From Chloroflexota bacterium (GTDB lineage: Bacteria > Chloroflexota > Dehalococcoidia > Bin125), in NCBI GenBank assembly GCA_026707145.1, contig JAPOXK010000011.1, positions 347,908-411,907 on the forward strand: a DNA stretch of 64,000 nt. Reading direction: 5' to 3'. The notes below the pieces were generated by a model. It saw nothing but the letters and a program-made list of their open reading frames with translations. It was not told the DNA's origin and did no database searches. A program made the position numbers and the translations under genes. Below, piece after piece: positions 9,282-17,488 of the stretch. Each line of letters starts with the position of its first letter. The first letter of the stretch is position 1.

Positions 9282-10156
9282 CCCGTTCCCCCGTTCGTAC
9301 GCGCGTAGGCCTCGCTCAAAGCGCGCCGCGTCAGGACCCTCGCCAGATGTCTGCGATAGGAGGCCGAGGCGTGGACATCGGACTCGGGGTCGAGTTCCGC
9401 GGCGACCGCGGCGGAGACGGCCGCGAGCGTGGGTTCCTCGGCACGGGTGCCGACGAGCTGCGCCACCGCCTCCGGCACGACGGGTGCGCCGCCGACGCCG
9501 AAGAGCGCTGCCGCACCGTCCGTCACGTTCCCCTCCGCGTCGACGCGGAGGCGGCAGACCACGCCGACGAGGGCGAAATCGCCGTAGCGCCGGCTGAGCT
9601 CCTGCACCGCCCAGCCATCGCCGCTGTGCCATTGGGGCAGCACGATCTCCGTCACGACCTCGTCGGGGCCGAGATCGGCGGTGAAGTAAGTTTGGAAGAA
9701 GTCCACGGCGGCGATCGTCCGCTCTCCCCCCCCGCCTCGGACGCGGATGCTGCCGTCAAGCGCACAGAGGACCGCCGGCAGTTCGGCGGCGGGATCGGCG
9801 TGCGCGATGCTGCCGCCCACCGTCCCGCGGTTGCGAATCTGGAAGTGCCCGATATAGGGGATCGCCTCGGCCAGGAGGGGATTGCGGCGCCGGAGTTCGG
9901 GATCGCGTTCCAGCGCCCGCTGCCGCGTCAGCGCGCCGATTCGCATCCCGCCACTGCTGGTTTCCTCTACGTAGGCGAGCTCGGCGACGCCGTTCAGGTC
10001 GATAAGCACGGCGGGTTTTGCCAGCCGGAAGTTCATCATCGGCACGAGGCTCTGACCGCCGGCGAGCAGTTTCGCCTCGTCGCCGTGTTCATCGAGCAGG
10101 CCGACGCATTCGTCGAGAGACGTCGGTGCGAAATAGCGGAATGGCGCCGGCTTCAT
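9278..10156 (-). CDS. Molybdenum hydroxylase FAD-binding subunit (CoxM-like)
   Basis: 292 residues. FAD-binding motifs LLAGGQSLVPMM (near residue 31) and TVGGSIAHADPAAE (near residue 110) identify the FAD PCMH-type medium subunit, and a CO dehydrogenase flavoprotein C-terminal domain follows. ATG at 10156 overlaps the coxG-like stop codon by 4 bp and the next gene starts within its stop codon, so all four genes form one translationally coupled unit. It would transfer electrons from the iron-sulfur subunit to an external acceptor. Confidence 0.92.
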   Translation of the reverse strand: MKPAPFRYFAPTSLDECVGLLDEHGDEAKLLAGGQSLVPMMNFRLAKPAVLIDLNGVAELAYVEETSSGGMRIGALTRQRALERDPELRRRNPLLAEAIPYIGHFQIRNRGTVGGSIAHADPAAELPAVLCALDGSIRVRGGGGERTIAAVDFFQTYFTADLGPDEVVTEIVLPQWHSGDGWAVQELSRRYGDFALVGVVCRLRVDAEGNVTDGAAALFGVGGAPVVPEAVAQLVGTRAEEPTLAAVSAAVAAELDPESDVHASASYRRHLARVLTRRALSEAYARTNGGTG

Positions 10157-10614
10157 GTGGCGGCTCTCACGGAGCGCAATTCCTCCTCCAACGACTTGAA
10201 GAATTGCCCGATCAGCATGTTGGCGATGCCGCGTAGGACGCGCTGTCCCACACCAGCGACGCGCCCTCCGACCGTCACGGCTGCCTCGTACGAAACCCGC
10301 GTTCCTTGTTCGACCGTCTCCAGACGAACGTCGCCCTCCCCGCTCAGGAAGCCGCTGTCGCCGTCCCCTTTGAGCGTCACATGCAAGCTTCCGCTGGCGG
10401 CCTCTCGCCGTTTGTCGCTCATCCGCACGCGAGCGGTGTAGCGGCCCTTGACGGCCGCGACGCCCAGTTCGACGACGGCGAGGTATTCGCCGTCGCCGAT
10501 CGCTTCCAAGCGCTTGCAGCCGGGAGCGCTGCGAGCCAGCAGTTCGGGATCGTCCATGGCTTCCCACAGGGGATCGATGGCAACCTTGAGCACTTTCTGG
10601 CCATGCAAGTCCAC
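10153..10614 (-). CDS. CoxG/SRPBCC family protein
   Basis: 153 residues with the SRPBCC fold of CO dehydrogenase subunit G: an N-terminal VDLHGQKVLKV strand, DDPELLARSAPGCKRLE, and the C-terminal helix ending in LIGQFFKSLEEELRS. In CO dehydrogenase operons CoxG is linked to membrane recruitment of the enzyme; here it sits directly upstream of the FAD subunit with a 4-bp overlap. The apparent start is GTG at 10614 with no strong ribosome-binding site. Its presence suggests the hydroxylase is membrane-associated, although the large subunit is not CO dehydrogenase-like at its active loop. Confidence 0.85.
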   Translation of the reverse strand: MDLHGQKVLKVAIDPLWEAMDDPELLARSAPGCKRLEAIGDGEYLAVVELGVAAVKGRYTARVRMSDKRREAASGSLHVTLKGDGDSGFLSGEGDVRLETVEQGTRVSYEAAVTVGGRVAGVGQRVLRGIANMLIGQFFKSLEEELRSVRAAT

Positions 10615-10683
10615 GCGTGCACTCCGAACAGGGGCGCATGGTCGCCAAGGCCGCGGGTTACTGTCAAACGCCCGGCCATGATG

Positions 10684-12024
10684 CTACTCGCGCACGTAGA
10701 CGAGTGGGGTCTTGTAGTCCGAACGGGGAATCACCCCGCGGGAGACCAGGGAGACATCGACGCGCACCTGCAGCTCGTCCCGGACCGCCCGCGCGATCTC
10801 CTCGGCGAGCGCCCGGCGCCGGTCGCTGGCCACGGCGTCGCCGACCTCGACATCAAGCGGGATCGGGTCATCGAAGCGGACCTGCTCGGGGCGCTCTTTC
10901 CAGATCCGGATGTGCGGCTCCACTTCGCCGGCGAAGCGACTCAGGACCAGATCGCGGATCGCCGTGGGGAAGACGTTCATGGCCTTGTAGATCAACATGT
11001 CGTCGGTCCGGCCGACACACTGGATCTTGGGCGAGCTTCGTCCACAGGCGCAGCCCAGGCCACTCACGACGACGGCGTCGCCGGACCGGAACCGCAGCAG
11101 CGGCGTCGCTTCGCGTTCGAAGGTGCTGTAGACGGGCTCCCCCCTGCTTTCCTCGCGCCATTCCACCTGCATGCCGCTCGCCGGATCGATCAACTCCACG
11201 GCCACATAGCGCTGTGCCGTGAAGTGCATCCCGCCCCCCTCTTCGCACTCCGCCCACATGCCCGCCATCACGTCACTGAGGCCCATGGCTTCACGGACGT
11301 GATCGATCCCCCAGCCGCGCCGAATCTTGTCGCGGATCTCTGGTTGCCCCATGCCGGGCTCCCCCCCGCCGATGAGCTTGCGCAGGCCGAGGGCGCTGGG
11401 CGGGACTCCCAGGACGTCTTCGCAGTGTTCGGTGAGGTAGACCTCGAAGGAAACGGTGGCGGTGAGGGCGGTGGCACGGAGCGCTTGGATGGTCCGCAGC
11501 GTCCGCTCGGTGGGAAGCCCGCCGGCCCAGACCAGCGTTGCTCCCACGCGGCGCAGCGCGTCCGCGTAGGGCAACCCTCCAGCCACCATCGGCAGCCGCG
11601 TGAGGTGCACGATGGTGTCCTCCGGCCGGATGCCCGCGGTGAAGAACATGTTGGCGACGCCGTCGCTCCACGCCTCGACATCCCGCTGCGTAAGCCCGTA
11701 CACCACGGGACGCCCCGATGTGCCGGACGACGAGACGACCTGGACGACTTCGCGCAGAGGCACGGCCTGGATGGCGCCGAACGGCGTTTGGGCCGTGGTT
11801 CCGTCCTGCGCGCGGCGGAGGTCCGCTTTGCTTGTGAAGGGCAGGCCGTCGAGCCATGTCAACCGAGACGGGGCCTCCGGGATCGCGGCGCTGCTCCAGT
11901 GGTCTCGATAGAAGGCCGAACGCTCGCGCAGCGAGTTAGCAAACGAAGCCAGGCGCGTCGATTGCCAGCTCTCGACTTCCGGCCAAGGCTTGCTCTCCAG
12001 CTCGGGGTGCCAGAGCTTTGACAT
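10684..12024 (-). CDS. Phenylacetate-CoA ligase family (PaaK-type) AMP-forming ligase 1
   Basis: 446 residues. The P-loop-like VSSSGTSGRPVVYGLT segment near residue 98, a later GLSDVMAGMWAECEEGG region, and the C-terminal IQCVGRTDDMLIYKAMNVFP motif are diagnostic of PaaK ligases, which adenylate a carboxylic acid and form its CoA thioester. ATG at 12024 is used; GTG directly before it is equally possible, as GGAG lies upstream of both. It follows the UroD-like gene and precedes coxG. A second PaaK paralog lies on the other side of the carboxylase genes, so two acids or two steps may be activated in this locus. Confidence 0.88.
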   Translation of the reverse strand: MSKLWHPELESKPWPEVESWQSTRLASFANSLRERSAFYRDHWSSAAIPEAPSRLTWLDGLPFTSKADLRRAQDGTTAQTPFGAIQAVPLREVVQVVSSSGTSGRPVVYGLTQRDVEAWSDGVANMFFTAGIRPEDTIVHLTRLPMVAGGLPYADALRRVGATLVWAGGLPTERTLRTIQALRATALTATVSFEVYLTEHCEDVLGVPPSALGLRKLIGGGEPGMGQPEIRDKIRRGWGIDHVREAMGLSDVMAGMWAECEEGGGMHFTAQRYVAVELIDPASGMQVEWREESRGEPVYSTFEREATPLLRFRSGDAVVVSGLGCACGRSSPKIQCVGRTDDMLIYKAMNVFPTAIRDLVLSRFAGEVEPHIRIWKERPEQVRFDDPIPLDVEVGDAVASDRRRALAEEIARAVRDELQVRVDVSLVSRGVIPRSDYKTPLVYVRE

Positions 12025-12036
12025 CACGGCTTGCTC

Positions 12037-12831
12037 CTACCCGGCTATCGTCCGTCGACGCCGCATGTTGGCGATCGCTTCGCGCGTGGCTTTCGGGTCA
12101 GAGTCTACGTCCAGCTCCGTGGAGCTGGTGGCCAGCCACGTCGTTCCTGGGAGATCCGCCGCGCTGCCTGCGAAGTCGTCGCCTTGCAGAACGGCGACGC
12201 CCGCTTGGCAGCTCTCCTCTGCGCAGACGTGGACGATCGGCGCACCGAAGAAGTCCGCCAGCGATGCGAGCGGCCGCGCGAGCGTGTGTTCGTTGCCCGT
12301 GAGGAGGAAGAGGTCCGGCTCTTCCGGCCCGAAGAGCCGCACGATTTCGAGCAACGTCGCGCTCGCCCAATCGCCGCTCGCTTCCCGTCCGAGAAGTGCC
12401 GCGAGGCGCGGCGCATCCGGCAGAACGATGGCGATGCCAGCCCGATCGCCCAGCACCGGCCGCAGCCGCGCCATGGCGTCGCGGGCCACGGCGAGCGAGG
12501 CGCCGCCGCCGATGCCGGCCGGGGCTGGGAGATCGTCGAGTGGCTCCCCTCGCGCGACCGCGGCCGCGCTGGCCGCCGGGACAAGGCCGGGACGTGCCGC
12601 CTCCCAACAGGCAGCGGCTGCGCGCTCTCCGGCGGCGCCGATCGTCACGGCATCGCACCCGTACAGCGCCTGCGCGTTCCGGAGGGCGCGCGCCAGCGCC
12701 TCAGCATCGGAGAGAAGCGTGGCCGGCGCGATCTGCTCCAACGCGCCCGCGTGCCGCTCGATCAGCGGCGCGATCGCTAACGCCGATCCGTCCCGCGATT
12801 CGAGCGCGGCCCTGAGCCGCACGCGACTCAC
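12037..12831 (-). CDS. Uroporphyrinogen decarboxylase (URO-D/MtaA)-like protein
   Basis: 264 residues, weakly recognisable as a URO-D-superfamily barrel. The visible pattern is LLSDAEALARALRNAQALYG, then AVARDAMARLRPVLGDRAG, then LLEIVRLFGPEEPDLFLLTGN, spaced as in diverged URO-D/methyltransferase relatives. The classical heme-pathway substrate motifs are not obvious, so true HemE activity is unlikely. It sits between the HyuB-type carboxylase subunit (40 bp) and the PaaK ligase (12 bp). By position it could be an accessory subunit, like the fifth subunit of acetophenone carboxylase, or a decarboxylase or methyltransferase of the pathway. The start is GTG 12831. The family assignment is tentative. 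Confidence 0.5.
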   Translation of the reverse strand: MSRVRLRAALESRDGSALAIAPLIERHAGALEQIAPATLLSDAEALARALRNAQALYGCDAVTIGAAGERAAAACWEAARPGLVPAASAAAVARGEPLDDLPAPAGIGGGASLAVARDAMARLRPVLGDRAGIAIVLPDAPRLAALLGREASGDWASATLLEIVRLFGPEEPDLFLLTGNEHTLARPLASLADFFGAPIVHVCAEESCQAGVAVLQGDDFAGSAADLPGTTWLATSSTELDVDSDPKATREAIANMRRRRTIAG

Positions 12832-12871
12832 GGGCGTTCCCTGTGCCGAGGGATTGGCCGCTGCCCCATCG

Positions 12872-14986
12872 CTAGATGCGGACGAGGGTCTGCTCGGAAG
12901 CGCCGTCCGGCCAGTGGCCGAAGTACTTCAAGGCGTCGGCGTCGGGCTTCTTCGTCGACCACTCGGCGATGAACGCGTCCCAGGGCATGCCCTGCTTGAT
13001 GCGCTCCTGGCGCGCCGCGTCGCGGGCCGCCCGCGTGGCGTCGTGATCGAGTACCAAAGTTTCGGGGTCGTAGCGCACCTGATAGATGTTTCGCGCCGTC
13101 CACTCGCTGATCTTCTTTTGGCGGAGGTCGCTGAGGACGAGTGCAGGAGCGCGCTCGAGCACGTCGCCGTAGCCGCCGCCGCCCGCGGCGAGCTGGACGA
13201 TGATGTCACCGTTCTGCCCCACTCGCGTGAGCCGGGTCAGATGCTCCATCAGGTACTCGCCGTCGACGGTCCGATCTCTGGCGACTGAGACGGCGTCGGT
13301 GGGAACGTCGTCGTCGCCGCGCGTCATCTTGTCCCACAGATTGGTGTTGGTGACCCAGACGCCGGGACTGGCGCTGGACGGATACCCGCCGAAGAGTCCC
13401 ACCCCAACCGAGATATTGGAGCTCTTGCCGATCGCGCTCCAGAACATCGTGGGAACGTGCCGCGGCGCCAGCGCCGTCTCAGTGCCGTGCCCTCCCTGCC
13501 ACATCCCAAAGCCCCCGGAGTCCTCCTTCAAGCGATAGAACAAGCGCAGGAACGGGTATTCGCTCTCGTAGAATTCCGCGTCCGGCGCTCGCCCCGCGTG
13601 GCACCAGGGGAAGCCGTAGGCATGGGCGCCGTCCATGTCGGGCCGGGCGCCTTGCCCCTCGGTGTTCAGGGTGCAGCCGTCGAGATCGGCGAACGCGATG
13701 CCGTACTGGCTCGTACCCGCGAAGACGATCTCGCTCCCCATGTTGCCGTTGGGCGCGCCGACCTTGTCGCGATCCGGGCTGTCGAACATCATTTTGGCCA
13801 TTGCGATCGTGGCCGGCGTCATGACGATGCAGCAGAGCGGCGGACTGTTGCTGATCGCTGCATCAGGGGCGGCGTTGAGGACGGTCCCCTCAGGCACCTC
13901 CCAGTCGAACGGGGCGAGCGTCCCGTTCGAAGCCGGGAGGTCGTGAAACGGGTAAGCGAAGATATAGATGGCGGCGTGCGCCGCGGCGATGTGCGGATAG
14001 GCGTTGTACGAGGAGTCGTTCTCCGGCGACGTCCCCGTGAAGTCCATCCGAATAGTGTCGCCCTTCTTGCTGGCGGTGAGGTAGCCACGCACCAAGGCCG
14101 GCTCGCGGCCGATCGTGTCGGAGAACGCGACCGCGCGGTAGATCCCGTCGTTCCAGCGGGCGATCCGCTGGCGCGCCGAAGCCTCCGCCTCGACGACGAG
14201 TTTGCGCAGCAGCCCGCGCACGAAGTCGTTCCCCTGTGCCCGCGCGAGCTCCTGCATCCGGACGCGCACGCGATCGGCGCCGGTCACGCGGGCCCGCGTG
14301 TCGATCTCCTGCATGCGCGGCGATCGGTGGATGAAGTTCACCATCATATCCAACAGATCGCGCTTGATCCGGTAGTTCTCCCCGACCTTGATCGGCGTGA
14401 GTTTCATGCCCTCGTCGTTGCGGCTGCGCGCGAGGATGGGCATGCCGCCGGGCTCCACCGCGCCGGTCTCCGGCTGATGGGCAAGCGCGGCCGTCCAGGC
14501 GATCAGCTCCCCGTCGTGGAAGACGGGCATGAAGGCCATTTGGTCGGGATTGTGGATGCCGCCGTAGCGCGCCTCGTTCGTGTAAAAGATGTCGCCCTCG
14601 TGCACGCCGACGGTGGGATCGGGGAAGTACTGCGACATCACGTACTTGACGGGCAGGCAACCGGTCACGCAGTGCAGGTAGGTTCCCGCGGAGGCGTTGG
14701 CGAGGTCTCCGTTGGCCGTGTAGACCGCGACGATCAGATCGCCCGCCGTGAGGAGGTTGGTCACGCCGCTGCGTACGAAGATCTCGCGGGATTCATCCAG
14801 GATGTTCTTGAGCTTCTCGTCGTAGATCTCGTAATCGCCCGGCGTCAGCGAGTCCATTCCGCGCTGCTCGATCGGGCTGATCGGCTCCGGCTTGAGCCAC
14901 TGCACCATGGTGCTCGGGGAGATCTCGATCGGCGTGACCCGGAAGTGCTCGGGAATCTCGGGGCTCGAATGCGCGTTGGTTGCCAT
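12872..14986 (-). CDS. Hydantoinase B/acetone-acetophenone carboxylase beta-type subunit (HyuB-like)
   Basis: 704 residues of the hydantoinase B/oxoprolinase family. The characteristic segment is GDIFYTNEARYGGIHNPDQM near residue 130, where most hydantoinases have a D-P-Y/H-x-G-G-T-H version; SREIFVRSG and MDFTGTSPENDSSYNAY support the family. In acetone and acetophenone carboxylases this type of subunit carries the metal-dependent carboxylation site. It is about as long as the Apc4 subunit of acetophenone carboxylase. It is 7 bp downstream of HyuA1, after the small zinc subunit and HyuA2, which gives the full alpha, alpha-prime, beta, gamma set. Hydantoin or oxoproline ring opening remains an alternative. 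Confidence 0.88.
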   Translation of the reverse strand: MATNAHSSPEIPEHFRVTPIEISPSTMVQWLKPEPISPIEQRGMDSLTPGDYEIYDEKLKNILDESREIFVRSGVTNLLTAGDLIVAVYTANGDLANASAGTYLHCVTGCLPVKYVMSQYFPDPTVGVHEGDIFYTNEARYGGIHNPDQMAFMPVFHDGELIAWTAALAHQPETGAVEPGGMPILARSRNDEGMKLTPIKVGENYRIKRDLLDMMVNFIHRSPRMQEIDTRARVTGADRVRVRMQELARAQGNDFVRGLLRKLVVEAEASARQRIARWNDGIYRAVAFSDTIGREPALVRGYLTASKKGDTIRMDFTGTSPENDSSYNAYPHIAAAHAAIYIFAYPFHDLPASNGTLAPFDWEVPEGTVLNAAPDAAISNSPPLCCIVMTPATIAMAKMMFDSPDRDKVGAPNGNMGSEIVFAGTSQYGIAFADLDGCTLNTEGQGARPDMDGAHAYGFPWCHAGRAPDAEFYESEYPFLRLFYRLKEDSGGFGMWQGGHGTETALAPRHVPTMFWSAIGKSSNISVGVGLFGGYPSSASPGVWVTNTNLWDKMTRGDDDVPTDAVSVARDRTVDGEYLMEHLTRLTRVGQNGDIIVQLAAGGGGYGDVLERAPALVLSDLRQKKISEWTARNIYQVRYDPETLVLDHDATRAARDAARQERIKQGMPWDAFIAEWSTKKPDADALKYFGHWPDGASEQTLVRI

Positions 14987-14993
14987 GGTTCGC

Positions 14994-17147
14994 TCACCGC
15001 TTTTCGATGATCAAGTTCAGATGCCGATCGACGGTTAGGTGGAAGCCGGGATCGAGTACGGTGGTGGTGTACTGCGCTTCGATCACGGCCGGGCCCTCAA
15101 TGCTGTGTCCCGGACGCAGACGGGACTGCTCGTAGATCGGCGTATCGGCGAATTCGCCCGCAGCGTCCCAATAGACCGGTCGTGTAGCGGTCTGCGCGCC
15201 GCCGGCGTCGTCGCTCGTCTCGGCGTGGGTGGCGAGGTGCCACGGCGGTTGGGGAAGCTCCGCACGGAGCACGAAGTTGTTGATCTCGACGCCACCCTGG
15301 GGAAAGACGTTTACGGGGCTGAAGAACGACGCATATTCGCGCTCGAAGGCGTCGTAGATCCGCGCCACGTCCGCCGTCGAGCCGATGCGGAGCAACGGCG
15401 ACAGGGCGCGGTGCCCGTGAATCTGCCCGCCGTACTTGATGTCCAGCTCCAAGCGGAAGGTGACCCGATCGAGATCGTAGCCTTCGCCGCGCAGATCGCG
15501 GATCGCCTGCTCCTCGAGACTCTCCACAACTTCGTTGAAGGCCGTGAAATCGGTCGTGGGGGTCTGGGTGACCGGTTGCAGCAGCTCCACGCGCCGCGAG
15601 GCTTCGTAGATGTGAATCGTCGCCATGGTGGACGAGCCCCATGCGCAGAAGACCGGCGAGAACGGAAACACCAGCATGCGCTGAATGTCGAGCCGTCCGC
15701 CGTAGCCGGTGCAGTGCGCCGGGCCGGCGCCGCCATAGGCGAACAGCACGAAATCTTTCGGATCGTAGCCGCGCAGGAAAGTCTCGCGGGCGATCACATC
15801 GGCCATGTTGGCGTCAACGGTGCGCTTGATCCGCGCGGCTGCCTCCTCGACCGATACTCCCAGGGGATGCGCGATCTTTTCCTCGATCGCTTGCGCCGCC
15901 AGGTCGCGATCGAGCTTCAGGTTGCCGCCGAAGTAGTGGTCGGGCGAGATGTAGTTGAGCACGACGTCGGCGTCCGTGACGGTGGGCTCGGTCCCGCCCA
16001 ATCCAAGGGCGGCGGGTCCGGGCATCGAGCCGGCGCTGCGCGGCCCCACCTCCAGCCGGTCGCCCACGGCCTCGTTGATCCAGGCGATGGAGCCGCCCCC
16101 CGCGCCGATCGACTTCACTTCCAGCATGCTCTGGTCGACCCAATAGCGGTCGATGATCGGACGGAACTGGTAGAACCGTGTCGAGCCTTCGGTAATCAGC
16201 CCCACTTCGAAGCTGGTGCCGCCCATGTCCGTGACGATCACGTTGGGGTGCCCCAACGCTTGGCCGGCCGCCGCTCCCCCGATCAACCCCGCCACCGGTC
16301 CGCCGTTGAACGTTGCCGCCGCCGATGTGCGGTACACCTCCGCCATGCCGCCGGAGTTGTGGACCAGCATGATGCCGCGGGGATAGTGGTGCGATCGCAG
16401 TTCGTCCGCCATCCCCGACAGCTCTTCCCACATCGCTTGGTGGAGGTAGGCGTTCAGGATGGTGGTGTTGGTGCGCGTGTACTCCCAGCGCTTGGGCACG
16501 ACCTCCGAGGAGAGCATGATGGGCATGGCGCCCAAGTAGGCTTCGGGGAACTCCCCCTCGATCAGCTCGCGGATGCGCCGCTCATGCTCGGGATTGAGGT
16601 AGGAGAACAAGAGCGCGACCACGAAGCCGCGCGCCCCGCGATCCACGAGCCCCCGTAGCCCTTCGAGGAAGTGCTCTTCGTCGAGCGGCCGGACCACCTC
16701 GCCGAAGCTGTCGATCCGCTCCCGCGCTCCGAAGGTCATCTCCCGCGACACGAGCGGGTCGGGCTTGGTGATGCGGGCCACGTTGCGGATCTCGCGCGTC
16801 ACGGCGGCGTCCATCCAGGCCGCGCCACGGGCGATCGAGAGAACATCCTCGAAGCCTTCGGTAGTGATCAGGGCGAGATGGGGGCCGGAACGCTGGAGGA
16901 GCGTGTTCATCGCCACGGTCGTCGAGTAGCGAATGGTGCTTGTCGTTGCGAGCAGGCCGTCGATGGTGAGGCCGAAGTCCTTGGCGGCGGCCTCAAGCCC
17001 GCGCATGAAGCCGGCGGAGAGGCGGTAGCCGGTGGTCGGAGTCTTGACCGCGGTTGTGCGGCCGTCCGGCATCCGGACGAAGCAGTCGGTGAACGTGCCG
17101 CCGATATCGACGTCGATGACGGCCCGTTCGGTGAGTGCTGCGCTCAT
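14994..17147 (-). CDS. Hydantoinase A/ketone carboxylase ATPase-type subunit 1 (HyuA-like)
   Basis: 717 residues of the hydantoinase A/oxoprolinase family, an ASKHA ATPase fold. Phosphate-binding motifs are DVDIGGTFTDCFV near the N-terminus and VTDMGGTSFEVG near residue 305; AYGGAGPAHC and GAGGGSIAWI complete the nucleotide site. The C-terminal domain includes IKYGGQIHGHR. These subunits phosphorylate the enolate or amide substrate, and bicarbonate in ketone carboxylases. ATG at 17147 overlaps the zinc-subunit stop by 4 bp. It differs clearly from the second HyuA, so the two are likely non-equivalent subunits of one complex and not a recent duplication. Confidence 0.9.
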   Translation of the reverse strand: MSAALTERAVIDVDIGGTFTDCFVRMPDGRTTAVKTPTTGYRLSAGFMRGLEAAAKDFGLTIDGLLATTSTIRYSTTVAMNTLLQRSGPHLALITTEGFEDVLSIARGAAWMDAAVTREIRNVARITKPDPLVSREMTFGARERIDSFGEVVRPLDEEHFLEGLRGLVDRGARGFVVALLFSYLNPEHERRIRELIEGEFPEAYLGAMPIMLSSEVVPKRWEYTRTNTTILNAYLHQAMWEELSGMADELRSHHYPRGIMLVHNSGGMAEVYRTSAAATFNGGPVAGLIGGAAAGQALGHPNVIVTDMGGTSFEVGLITEGSTRFYQFRPIIDRYWVDQSMLEVKSIGAGGGSIAWINEAVGDRLEVGPRSAGSMPGPAALGLGGTEPTVTDADVVLNYISPDHYFGGNLKLDRDLAAQAIEEKIAHPLGVSVEEAAARIKRTVDANMADVIARETFLRGYDPKDFVLFAYGGAGPAHCTGYGGRLDIQRMLVFPFSPVFCAWGSSTMATIHIYEASRRVELLQPVTQTPTTDFTAFNEVVESLEEQAIRDLRGEGYDLDRVTFRLELDIKYGGQIHGHRALSPLLRIGSTADVARIYDAFEREYASFFSPVNVFPQGGVEINNFVLRAELPQPPWHLATHAETSDDAGGAQTATRPVYWDAAGEFADTPIYEQSRLRPGHSIEGPAVIEAQYTTTVLDPGFHLTVDRHLNLIIEKR

Positions 17148-17488
17148 GACTCGCCGCTTCCCGGCTCGCCGGCATCGCGCTGCAGGCTCTCCAAGTCGAG
17201 TTCGATATCGTGCGTGATGGGGTGGCCGGGGGGAAGCATCTCGACTTCCAGCATCGTCCCGCAGCCGGGGCAGTAGAACTCCACCAGCCGTGCCCAGCCC
17301 GGATTGTAGGCAAAGTTAAACGACGCCTCGATGAACGGTTGCCAGATCTCTCTCGGGTCGCGGTCCGCGATGAGGCAGCCTTCCTTGTAGTTTTTCGCCG
17401 CTGGTCCCAGCGACTGCCCACAGCGATTGCACGCCCACTCGAGCGTGGCGGTGTCGAGGTCGAGGTATTCGGTGATGCGGCGCTTCAC
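17144..17488 (-). CDS. Acetone/acetophenone carboxylase gamma-type small zinc subunit
   Basis: 114 residues. Two CxxC pairs, CNRCGQSLG near residue 22 and FYCPGCGTML near residue 70, form a zinc-ribbon. Between them are EGCLIADRDPREIW and the C-terminal HDIELDLESLQ, both typical of the small subunit of acetone and acetophenone carboxylases. Simple hydantoinases do not have this subunit, so its presence is the best evidence that the surrounding HyuA/HyuB genes encode a ketone-carboxylase-type complex. GTG at 17488 overlaps the HyuA2 stop codon (GTGA), and its own stop overlaps the HyuA1 start (ATGA). The frame extends upstream, but only over HyuA2 coding sequence. Confidence 0.85.
   Translation of the reverse strand: MKRRITEYLDLDTATLEWACNRCGQSLGPAAKNYKEGCLIADRDPREIWQPFIEASFNFAYNPGWARLVEFYCPGCGTMLEVEMLPPGHPITHDIELDLESLQRDAGEPGSGES

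Noticed and set aside
6520-10614. Carbon monoxide dehydrogenase
   Set aside because: The large subunit lacks the AYRCSFR active loop of CO dehydrogenase despite the coxG neighbour.
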